From positions 6,688 through 68,687 of the forward strand of contig NMRA01000358.1 of assembly GCA_002633005.1 (NCBI GenBank): DNA of 62,000 nucleotides, read 5' to 3'. The notes below the pieces were generated by a model. It saw only the letters and a list, made by a program, of their open reading frames with translations. It did no database searches and had not been told where the DNA came from. Of the stretch, positions 1 through 12,400 are shown piece by piece (the stretch's first letter is position 1; each line of letters starts with the position of its first letter). The translations under genes were made by a program, and so were the position numbers. The stretch is from Phoronis australis (Eukaryota > Phoronida > Phoronidae).

Positions 1-371
1 GCCGGGAGGGGGGGTTGGCCTCTAATGGCTGGTACTTATAGAACTGGGTGATTGTGATTTGTTTGACACACCAAATATCTGGGCACAACTAGTCCTATTT
101 GGAATGAAAGAACGCATGCAATAGTTTTAGTAACAGGAAAGGTGTTAAACTTACTGCGTTTTTTCAATGCCTACATTCACCAATTTTTTGTAACTTTTAA
201 TGCTGCTCTCGGGTCTGTGAAGTTCTCTTATCAATGAAATTTGAACCTCGTTTTTTTCTAAGTTGCTTTTAGACAATTGTGCAGTGTTATGAGTTAGAGA
301 GGTGTAACACCAATCACACTTATATCAAAAATCTATAAATATTAATATCAATATTAATGATACTTTATTAG

Positions 372-496
372 GTTGTTGTATTGGAGTGATCCCCTGAAGC
401 AGACGATCGAGGTGTCGAATTACGATGGAACCAACCGCAGAGTTGTGCTGCAGGGACACTTGAATGGCACTAGAGCTATGACATACGATCAGATAG
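372..496 (+). CDS. Exon 1 in window: YWTD repeat, first propeller (partial)
   Basis: The exon follows the acceptor TTATTAG and ends at GTAAGT (497). It translates to an LDLR class B blade reading LYWSDPLKQTIEVSNYDGTN and on to GTRAMTYD, with the YW-D and DG-N hallmarks. It enters with one base completing a codon and leaves in phase 1. Exons before it lie outside the window. Confidence 0.85.
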
Positions 497-3400
497 GTAA
501 GTCACCGCGGACACAGTAGCCATGGCAACGGTTCCCAGTGGTGGTCTGCAGGTTTCTGACCTTTGTGTTAGGCATGTATTGAATATGTCTCCATATGAAT
601 AACAGTGATACAATTATTGATCACTGACGCATGTCGATACTGGCATTCAGGGTTATTCCTTTATTCTTGTTTGTTCTTGTCTTAAATTTCAACACCACAG
701 CTTTGAAACAATTTGAATGGATGCAGGTATGCCCTCAACAATAGCTGTGTTGTTCTGGTCGACAAAGCCTGCAATATCACCCTACATACCTGTGTTGGGA
801 AGCTCCACCTATATCTAGAGTTAGACACTCCTATCGCTAAACTCTTATGTGATGAACTGAACTTATTTATGTTACCAAATATGACTCATGGTGTTGATGA
901 GTATTCAGTCCACATTATACCCTTAAGTAGCTTCCTTTTATAATGCTTATCTCCTCTGTTGTTTTATTGTCCCAATTTGCTGTTTTGCAAATTTCATGCC
1001 CGGGAAAGTTTTGTTAATATAAAATTATTTGGGTAATGTACATATATGACATACAAGCCATTGTATTAAAATAATTATTATAAAACTACACAGTTGTCAT
1101 CACAAAAAAGGTGATAAGCTATAAAGGCTTTCCTTGTGAGACAAGTTTTGAATCATTATTTTTGAATAGGGTTTTTAAAAAACTTTAATTATAGCAATGG
1201 CTCAAAACTTGTGCATGCAAACTTTTGTCCAACATGGCAGAAACAAGTCAGCAAACGACCGGTCAGAAAAAATGGCCATCAGACTGGCTAATTTGTACCT
1301 GGTGAACTTCACAACTGACTACACTTCTGACTTCACACATGGCTTTTGAATATAATGTAAAAACACCAGTCGTGTCGTGTTACATCCATTTTTGCAATTT
1401 CCAACAATTTGACATAATTATGAAAAATTGTTGTGCAAATAATGTGAAAAATACATCTCAGAATGTTGTGATGATTTTCTATTTGTCCCAGATTTCCAAC
1501 CCACGTCTACCAGTGAATGACCGATCGGTGATTAGTTGCCGAACCGTAGAACAAAGATTTGTGACCTGCGCTGTATGGTCGTTGGCTCTCAGATTATTTG
1601 TATGACAGTCACAACATTTCAAGCTGATATAATTGTGATACGCTTTTCCAATGGTTTGTCACTGCCTGACGACTAAGGTGGACACAGACATTATGCATTA
1701 CCCAACGTGGGGGAATAGCCTCATTCTGACCTATTAATGGAGGTAGAAAACACGCACAGCTAACCTGACTTTCGTAAGGTCAATGTCAAACTGCTATTCT
1801 GGGCAGGGTTGAGAAAGAACATTGTATTGCACCGCACTCAACTTCACAAAATTCTTGACATCAACACTGCAATTTAGGGTGTAGATTAAGGTGTATTGGA
1901 ATTCATTCTGGGCTTGGATGGCTGGTTGGTGGCTCAGAATTTTGTGGGATAGTTGTAAATCATGGGTGTAGTTCACACACAATAAGTTGAGAAGATAATT
2001 GTTTTATTACTCCACATAGATTCTGAATAGTCAGCCTGTAATGTGTGCTACATCTTGGCTAATAATGTTGTGCCCCGCAGCTGTTCTAATCAGTTTCAAG
2101 TAATACACTGTCGCTCATTTCAGGGCACACATTATACTGGTGTGATTCTGTAACGCATCGCATTGAGTCGTACAACGTGACACTGGCCGAAAGAAGCATT
2201 GTTGCAAACTTCACGTCATTGAACAAGACAATTAATATGTGTCAACAGATTGCTGTTGATAATGAGAAGATTTACTACATCAGCAATGAGAAAAAGTAAG
2301 TATAACTTCAGGACCGGAGACTATACTATTCATGGATATTCTGTTGAGAGGGCAGGATATGCTAGACGGATGCAGGAGCTAGGTGAAGCCGTGAAACGAT
2401 TTGCTGACCAGCAAATGACCATTAGAGGGAAGCGGGGGATGGGTGAAGCACATTACTGACACGCAAGTGACCCCCCTTTGTGCCCCACACATCCCAGCTT
2501 TACTTTGTCGCGGTCTCGTTGTCGTTACCTGTGGATTAAATACTGTATCAATTGTTCTTGGTTTGAACATTTGCTGATATTGCGTAGAATTTGATTGTTT
2601 GAACTTTGTTGTTCTTGCACCAGACATCACCATTGTTTGAGCAGACTGCCAGACAGAGATACCAGAAGTTAGCTTTCATGTTTCATTGAATTTTGTTGAA
2701 AACAAAATGATTCGGGCGTAGGCTCTGGTTTTAGGCAAATTGTGACTCATTGAATAGAGACTGTTGGTGACATTCTTCAGTCAGTAAAAATATGGTTATT
2801 CTATGCCACTTGGGAGCTCATCTCAAACCATACATCCTGCAACACTTGGTAAAACTTACATTATTTGTAGCATGGTATTGACCCTTTGAGCAAATGAAAA
2901 ATTGCTATTTGGCAATTATTTTGTGTCAAATAGGGGAAACATTGCTGTGTTTCACTTCCCTCAGTTTAGTTGCTAGAATGCGGCGTCAATGTTTTGTCTT
3001 TGCGAACCTATCCTACTTGTTGTCATGGAGTTTCTTTGTTTTTGTGAGAGTGATGTGTCTTGCTAGAAGAGTTCACCACTCTCTAGTCTTAAAAAGTTAA
3101 CTAACACTTGAAAGTGTATTTTTCTGGTACATTAATCCTTTACTTCGAGCACTTCTATCAACAAGTTTTACAAAATTGAGTGCTACTTTTGAACTTTGTG
3201 TTGTCTTGGAGCTGAAGAGTCTTGTCAGATCTCATCTAATCACCTGCTTTCACCTGTTTTTTAAGATTTCTGATGTGTCTATAAGAGTACATGCGACATG
3301 TTCTCTCATAGTCGTCACAGCGGTAGGCCAACTTGTCCTGGATGGACAATCCATTATTATCCTACTAAGTTCTTCCTTCATAAGAATCCAAACAAGACTC

Positions 3401-6400
3401 AAGCTGCACACTAAACTGCAAATCCATTCATCTCTTCCAAACAATTTGTTGTGTTTCAAAAAGCGTAATATGTGGTAGAAAGTCATATCCGGTGCTGTAA
3501 TTCTCACCACTCAAAATTATGGAACTTTTCAATCATTGTAGTGTTTTAAAATGACCAGTCTGTGTATAGCGTTTTGACTTTTGACACATGAAGTATGTGG
3601 ACTGAAAGAGTGTCAGTTTGAATAATTCCCGATAGACAGTAGTTTGCAAATTAATCTGGACAGGATTGAAATTCTCGACACTTGTGGCAAGTTTAAAAAT
3701 AAACAATCAGGACAGGGCTATAGGCACAATTAATAGTGTTATGTTAAACGCGAAGGCAACCCTTTTTCATGTCCTTTTTAGCAAAAATAATGTTCGTTGG
3801 TTATCCCAGACAAATTTTCCACTTAATTACAGCTTTCTGTAATTTAATGAATTATTCGTTCTCTACTCCGGAAGTGACGTTTTGGGAGGCAAGCATTTCG
3901 CGCCAATTTCTTTTCATATAGTCTGACCGTGAGAGCTGCCGAGACAGTCATTGTTCTATCTCGGTTGTGATAAGTTCGGTCGTCGTTTGCTATTGTTTGC
4001 GAGTCAGTCAACATGCCACAGACAGAGGAACAACTGTCCCACTTGCCCGAGTGTACCACGACACACTCCCACTGGATAGTGACCTGAGCCCACAAACTGC
4101 TTACACCCCGCCGTGTGACTCCCTCGCCAGACACCTGGCACCTTCTAAATAGCTCCAATACTTTAAACAAGTCCACAATAAACTTATCAAAGTTTGGCTC
4201 ACCGATATGTTCATTGAAGGACGAACTGTACTGTTCACTGACTGGACCTGTATTCACTTCCACTACTCAACATTGCAGCAGGGCTGCTGACAGGTTTTGG
4301 GCCATAATGGGTACATCCCGGTACGCAGCAACAGTGTGGCATGTTGACTGAGTCGTAAACAAAAGCAAACGACGACCGAACTTATCACAACGAAGGTAGA
4401 TTAATGACTGACGCGACAGCTCTCATCGTCAGACTATATGAAAATAAATTGGCGGGAAATGCTTGCCTCCCAAAACGTCACTTCCGGAGTAGAGAACGAA
4501 TATTTAGTTAAATTACGAAAAGCTGTAATTAAGTTGTAAATATGTTTCGGATAACCAACGAACCTAATTTCTGCTAAAAATGACATGAAAAAAGGTTGCC
4601 TTCGCCTTTAAATTACTCTTGGAATGACAAAGTGCTGTTTTACTGCAACAGAAGTGGACTAAATTGCCAAATAACGTTGGTTTGAAGTTTGTTGTAATTT
4701 GAACTGTGATGACGTTTGTCTAGGTGGTTTATTTTGGAACTAAAACTACTTGATAAAGAAGGACTATGTGTTCATAACTAAAACTTATTCATCTTTGCTT
4801 ATGTAATTATCCTAAGATCTGAGATAAATATTGGCAAGTTGAGTCACAACCCCAGCTGTATGTCAGAGTCGTTGATTTCCTATATTGGTGTTGTTTGGCT
4901 TGGTTGGACCTAATGCAGAGTGCGATCATGTGACAGTGCTTCTAGTGTGTACGTGCTTGCCAGAGGATGACGAGGCTCTTTTTTTCACTGTTATGAATAT
5001 TTATTGACCAAGCATGACAAAGTAACAACAATAGTAAAGTCGTTACGAATATTTCTTGTTGTGCATACAGGGCTAATTTTCCAGTATGAGTGTGTGTGAA
5101 TAGAAAAGAGCAAGCTTTGAAATGACCGCGTTAGGTGATTTAGAGAAAAAAGGGTGTCTCTTATTGCAGTAAATGTATGTAACTGGTCAGTGCATCACGT
5201 TTTTAAAGATCTGAAAAAGCATTAGGTAAAGCACTGATTTTTTCTTCATAATCACCATTTGAGTGATGTCGAAATGTACGCTGGCTGTTTGCCTTCTCCC
5301 CTCCCTCCCCTCCCCCCCTCCCCCTCCCACCTCCCTCTCCCCATCCTTCCCTCCTTCCCTCCCTCATTCTGCTCCCTAAACTGCATGTTTACACTCATGA
5401 AAATGGCAATCATTGTGAATGATCCCTTTTAATATGCATTTCTCACTTTACATTCGGTGATTATGATGGAAAGTCTTTCTATAAGGTTATCAATAAACTG
5501 TGCTTTAATAACACTTCTTTCAGGATGCTTCGTGAAAAAGTTGTCCACTTTGTAACTGATCCTTTTTGGTGCGTGTCATTTTTCCAGACACATAATGTAC
5601 ATGAACAAAATGAATGTGTCTGACATGGGCCAGCTTGACGATGTGGCAGACTTTGGTAAACTTGGTGGCCTGACACTGTGCAAGGATGACCTGTTGTATA
5701 AAGGTAATATATAACAGTCGTGTACATTTATTTAATGTATAGTTGAACAGCTGAACTGTTCTGGGTCATGTGTTGACATAACATTTTGTTAAATGGTGAA
5801 CCAATGACTCTTGACCCATTAGATGTTTTTGATGTATGTTTTTCCCAAAAGATTAATGTTAAAGGAATGTTAGTCTGTGTTCAATGTGAAATGAATGCTT
5901 TCAATATGAGATTAAGATGCCTGGACGAAAGCATTATTAGAGAGTTTCACCAGTTTCACTGTGAAAGTTGACGTGTTTTACAGAATGAAATTAGACAGTC
6001 TTTCAGGGTATGTACTTTTCTCACCTTATTAGGGCATTGCCTCGTTCAAAAAGTTTTGTCAAAAAGCCCTCATTTGACTGTCTCTATAAAACATTTTTTT
6101 CACCAATGTCCTATACTTAGAGGCTCTGATATCATGCTGTGTCATATCAGTTTTTTGCTGTGGTTTTGCATTACCTTCATCACGACTTTTCACGGTAATT
6201 TTTAACAAACTTGTTGCTTTTAACCGATATGCTACTCATAACTAATTGATTTGCTCTCCATTATTTCACCAGATTGGATCATCCTAAAATAATTCAACAT
6301 TCTGAACAGCTGTAGGACAATTAAGCAAATTGCAATTATGGCCACTGAAATCCAGCAACACCTGATGCCTGTAATCATGGCTGGTTTCATGGTGTTTTGT

Positions 6401-9400
6401 ATGCAGTGTACCTACAGGCTCTGAGTTTTATATTGTGTTTTGATAATTATGTACCTGTAGGTGGCTCTGGGTGTATAGTGCTTTGATATACCTGTAGCTG
6501 ACAGAGTTTATCTTGTTGTTTTTATACACAGTCCTGTAGGTAGTTATGGGTTGATGTTTAGACACCTGCAGTTGGTTGCTTGTTTATAGTGTTTTCATAC
6601 ACCAGTAGGTGGATCTGTGTTTCTGGTGTGTTTATATACTGGTGGATGGCTGTGGCACAGGCGACTAGCTTGTCGGCATATTTGTCTTTGTTTATTCAGT
6701 TAAATTTTTTATGCAATTAAGTTAATAGAAAGATGAATGTTCAGTTTATGATCTCATCACTTTCTTGCACGCCAATTGTAAGACATTACGCACCATTTCC
6801 CTGGACTGTTAAACCAAGAAATTTCAGTGTCAGTGTTTACAGTCACAAAAAAAGAATCAGCAGTTGAAAGTTGAGTCTAATTTCTCTGAAAGTTAACCGT
6901 TTTTCTCAGTTCGAAGTTCACAGCATTTATGAATGTTTCTTTGGAGATAGTATTTTTTAAATAACGGTTAGTGTCAGATGAGCTGTTTTCAACATAATTG
7001 CGAGCTTAATTATCAGATAAATGCAGACATTGAGAGAGCTGGACTATGCAAACATTGGTTTACCAACTTTCTTTCCTTTCTATCACTGTCAAACTGATGA
7101 CAACACGGCTGTATCCCGAGTTTGCGATCTGCAAAATCAGGAATCTCACCCATAGGGCGGGGGCATAATGTATTACACTGAAGAAACAAAAATCATTCAT
7201 TTTATTTCTTTGTTAATTTTCTGTATTTCTTGATTGATAAGGTTTTCATTGTGTCCACATTTTCCCTAGTTTTTTCAAGTTCCGTTACGAGCATCATTTG
7301 GTGGTGGGCCGATTTCTGTAGTGTTGTCATGTACACCATGAAAATGAAGTGAATTGTTCTTGGAAAGTGAACCCATGCACTGAAATTGGAACGTTATACA
7401 AAAATTACAAAAATATGTAGAAAACCGTCAAAGAAAAATATCATAATTATGGCATCTATAACAATTATTTTTAAGCAAACTGAACAGTTTTTATTCCACT
7501 TTTTGTGTGCTCAGGTAAATAAAATATTGTTTTAATTACATAGTTCTCCTTAAAGTATGTTAGTCATTGGCACAGCCAATATACTGCAAATTTATAATGT
7601 TAACGATTTTCACTTATAAAATCCATGCTGGTTGTTATTAATGTGTATTACAGTAGTGTGCAAAGTAAGTGAACAAGTTCACTCGGTCAGTCTCTTGCAA
7701 CAAGTTCACACGGTCAGTCTCTTGCAACAAGTTCACACGGTCAGTCTCAATCCGCAGGTCCCACGCAGTGTGATAAGAACAATGGTGGATGTCAGTTTAT
7801 CTGTCTGCCAGTTGGACAGAAGGATGTGAAATGTCACTGCACGCATGGACGCAGACTACTGCAGGATGCTAAGAACTGTACAATAGGTACGTAGTGTGTT
7901 TAATAATGACTATAGAGTCGTTGGAAACGGAGACAAGAGAGGCGAGGNGCTCTGAGACACCAAGGGCTCTGAGACACCAAGGGTCCTGTCATACCAAGGG
8001 TCCTGTCATACCAAGGGTCCTGTCACAACAAGGGGTGTGTCACATCAAGTGGTCTGTCTCACCAAGGGGCCTGTCTCACCATGGGGTCTGTCTCACCAAG
8101 GGGTCTGTCTCACCAAGGGGTCTGTCTCACCAAGGGGTCTGTCTCACCAAGGGGTCTGTCTCACCAAGGGGTCTGTCTCACCAAGGGGTCTGTCTCACCA
8201 AGGGGTCTGTCTCACCAAGGGGTCTGTCTCACCAAGGGGTCTGTCTCACCAAGGGGTCTGTCTCACCAAGGGGTCTGTCTCACCAAGGGGTCTGTCTCAC
8301 CAAGGGGTCTGTCTCACCAAGGGGTCTGTCTCACCAAGGGGTCTGTCTCACCAAGGGGTCTGTCTCACCAAGGGGTCTGTCTCACCAAGGGGTCTGTCTC
8401 ACCAAGGGGTCTGTCTCACCAAGGGGTCTGTCTAATCTGGTAAATTAATCATTTGTTTCATGATAGGTCGGTACAACCATGGTACCAGTCTACTGTACAA
8501 TACGTACATATCAAGCGCCACCCGTATCAACGGTATCGAGTTTCACCCCGACAAGTGGTTCGACGCCCCGTATGTGCCCAGACCATTTTACATGTACGGC
8601 TATGGGTTGAACCTTTATGACATGGACCTGTACTATGCCAAGAAGAGCATAGTAGCATTCGACCGTGAAGAGAAGCGCATTGTGTCGATATCTATGGATG
8701 GAACAGAGAAGATAGACACCATTTATGACGGTGGGAGTTTTTGTTATTTTGACTGCATCTGATTAAAAACATGACAGTCACTGTATTTTCCGTTATACAG
8801 CTTGATCGACATACAGTTGCTCATACTCTCTGCAGTTTACTATCTTTTTGTGTGCAATTGTAAAGCAAATTGCCACTAAACATTACAAAAACTCATGTAA
8901 TGTCTAGTCGTGGCAGTTTGATTTTTTACAACTGAACACGGGAAATTGTACACTGTCAGAGAGAATGAGCGAGATTATGTACTGCTGTCCAACATATATT
9001 ACAGTTGTGTTTTCAATTGAGTTAATGTAAGGCTACTACCAAAGTCTAATTATCACTGATTATAAATTATTTGGATGCAAGTTTTTGTGGATAATGTCTT
9101 TATGTCTCATACTCTGTGTTGTCCTATAGCTAGTACCCACATTGCGATATTAGAGTGTCATTTTATATACTGTGTTGTGCAGGTTGTTGCATAAAACTGT
9201 TTCATCACTTGTTGTTATTGTATCACCTTTTGCTTTAATATCTTTTAAATGGCACTGCAGCATTCTCATGTGACTGGTTGTCAAACTGCATCACTATTCA
9301 TTTGTGTCCAGCACAGTACCGAGGTAGTGTATCGTAAATGGAGAGATGTTTGTCAAATCCAGAACAAGTTCAGTTGTGCTTCACGTGACTTCTATTTCTC

Positions 9401-12400
9401 TTCTATAGGTACATCCAATGAAGTCCACGGCGTTGCTGTCGACTGGGTGCATGGAAATGTCTATTGGACGGACACTGCTTACAACTGGATCATGATGGCG
9501 AAACTTGAGCCTGACACCAAGTTTTACCGAGCTGTAGTTGACACTAACCTGGAGAAACCCTGGGGAATTGCAGTGCATCCGATGAAGGGGTAAGTGCCAG
9601 TGGATTTTGTGTTGGGGACTGATTGAAAGGTGGCTCCCCCTGTCTAGACACGACCAAAACATGCCTACATGTTGTTTCTTGGGCTTTCACAACAGTTTGT
9701 CATTAGAATGTGTGGTGTTATCCTCATTACATCCAAAATCTGCCTGTGAGGTGACCTCCTTCATGACATCTAAGATCTGCAAGTGAAGTGACCCCCCTCA
9801 TGGCATCCAAGATCTACCTGTGAGGTGTCTTCCGTCACGACATCCAAGATCTGCGTGTAAGGTGACCTTCCTCACGACATCCGAGGTCTGCCTGTGATGT
9901 GACCTCCTTCATGTTGCTGGCTGAATGCGTACTAGACTGATTTGTTCTGACTGTGCTTTGTACTGTTGCGTTTACTCCATGAAATAACCAGTGTAACATA
10001 TTTCCTCTCTCTTGTCAGGTATATTTTCTGGGCCGACAATATAAACAGTGATGACCTCTACAAATCTCGTAAAATTGAGCGCTCGGATTTGGACGGAAAC
10101 GTGCGTGTTGCCATCGTAACATCAAGACTTTACAGTCCTCAAGCCCTGACCATCGATTATGAAGGTGACAGGTAAGCTGGTCTACACAGTTATGGAGTTC
10201 CACGGTATCGTCTATTCATAGTTTTTGTTTATTACCCAGCTGTAATTTTGTGACTGACTTAGAAACCATCGTTAAGTACAGTAGTTCTAGTTTTTATTTT
10301 TAAAAAAGTAAACTTCCATTGTTCGAGTGACTGTGATTTTGTGACGTAAACTATGACCTCATTTTGTGACAACATGTGCTTCAGACCTGCCAAGGGGGTA
10401 TAACAACTTTGGTGGGGGTTTGGTTTAAATTTTGCTTGAGATTGGACAAATTTGCTCAAATTTTGCTTGAGGTTCCTGGCGATATCTTCACGAAATATCA
10501 AACTTTATATATCCTACAATATAAGACTTAACTTGTCATATTACATTAATTTTATTTCATGAAAACGATATTACATCGTCTTTATAATAAAGAGTACCCA
10601 TGATAATGCCAATACAACTGAGTAGGTCTTTGACTAGTCATTGCAAGATGGACATCACTCAATTGTCATTGTGATTGGCTAATCAGTAACACTAGGTGGC
10701 AGAGTTCTTCGCACTTCACTCGACTCATCGTCAACCCCGCTAAGGATCATATAACCACGATATAAGCGTAGAAAACTAGGTTTTTGAAAATTTATGACCA
10801 AAAAATTCATTTTGCGTGAGATAGCTTTAGATTCACATGTGTGTGTGTGAGGCAGTGGCCAAATGCGTGAGACTCACGCGAGATTCGTGAGACTTAGCAG
10901 GTCTGGTGCTTTGACCTCATTTTGTGACAATTACTGTGTGTTGTGACCTCACTTTACCTAAGACTTTCATGTAAAAAGTGTGATTTGCAGGATAAATACT
11001 TATAAAATAACTCATCACAGTTTTCTACGAAGTCATGAGACCATACGTGGTCAGCACCCCCAGCAAAAGTCCAACCGCCCCCCTTATTCATTGTTGGACC
11101 AGAATGCCGTTACTTAATTGATAATACTGTTGCATTCAACACTATGCAATGTTGAATAGAACCAGTCAGGTGATAGAGACATTGTCCAATCACAGTTCAG
11201 TTCCCACTGCTAAGCACTTCCGTTCTGTGTAGCCATTACAAGACTATGGCACACATAGGGCCTCATTGAATACACACTAAAGAAAATACAGATCATAGTA
11301 CGTAATTGTACACCTTTGATTTATCACCTTGTGACCTCATCGACAGAACAATACAACAACCAATCATGTTGTCAATTTTCATCCGTGGCGAAGAAGAGCG
11401 TCAAAGTTGTCTTTTGAAAATTTTAGGGAAGAGGTTATTGGGTGTAAATGAAGGATGAGCTAGCTTGTTCACCATCTGATGCATGACACAATGAGCGTGT
11501 TCACTATCTGATGTACCATAAACAGCAATGTACCCTTTTCAGAGTCTGCTTCACAAACTTGGCGATGGTAGAATGTGTTAACTACACTGGTGGCGAGAGA
11601 ACAACGGTGCTCCGTCTGAACTCATACGGCACACACTTCACGGGCATGACGTTCTATCATGTAAGGCATATCTTACACTCATTATAGAAAAATATTCACA
11701 AATGGCATTCATGAGATAAATAAGACTAGTATAGAATGACGCTACTGAATATGCTTACTCTCACTAGAAGAATCTAACTGCTGAATCTAATAATCTTTTT
11801 CTCTCGAAATCAAACTTGAACATAATGCAGTGTTTAAATCATTACCTCTTTCACATAAGGCCTAAGTGTCATCGTTAGCCCCATCTCGATACCTGTCTTC
11901 ATAATACTGAGGTTCGTTCTCTAAGTCTTCATTACTTGCAAAATCTGCCATTGCTGTCAACTTATCAATGTCTTCCACTGATGACATCACGCGCTGGAAA
12001 TACAAAGAATCTTTAATTTTCCTTTAAAATTTAAAATTCTTCAATCAAGTCCCAAAATAAGTGTTTCTTCAGTTAAAGTTCAATTGTCCCACACCAACTA
12101 AAACCTCAAAAAGTGAAAAAATCTACAGTAGGAACGCCTGATGAATGCTGGAGTCATCAGCTATCCACGTAAAACATAATATACTTGGGTGCAATATAAT
12201 AGACACTAATCTTGAGTAGAACAAAAAAAATTAAAGATAAAAATGTTAATGAGTTCTATTTCGAGTAAACTGGTTATATTGTAGATCCTGGTCATTTACT
12301 TAGTCACCTAATGCTGTATCAGCGTAAAAACACTAAGCTTTCTTTCTGGATATGTGGTAACCATAGCAATGAGAGGAGACAGTGTGGCCTAGTGTGATGG

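Larger units (their letters stand above)
2296..5587. other. Intron with Kolobok-like element and polypyrimidine tract
   Basis: This 3.3-kb intron contains a TTAA-flanked inverted-repeat element (3748-4607, listed separately). A C/T-only tract of about 70 bp lies near 5296-5363, made mostly of CCCT and CCTT units. Outside these I see no exon. A second acceptor-like CAG at 5521-5523 is out of frame with exon 2, so the start at 5588 was preferred. Confidence 0.6.

Noticed and set aside
5524-5587. Alternative upstream start of exon 3 at the CAG of 5521-5523
   Set aside because: It breaks the frame from exon 2, whereas 5588 restores it and gives propeller sequence.
5479-5727. Minus-strand open frame over exon 3
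   Set aside because: It is a shadow of the plus-strand exon, with no domain.
7894-8448. Long overlapping plus-strand open frames in three frames
   Set aside because: They are translations of a stop-free 17-bp minisatellite, not genes.
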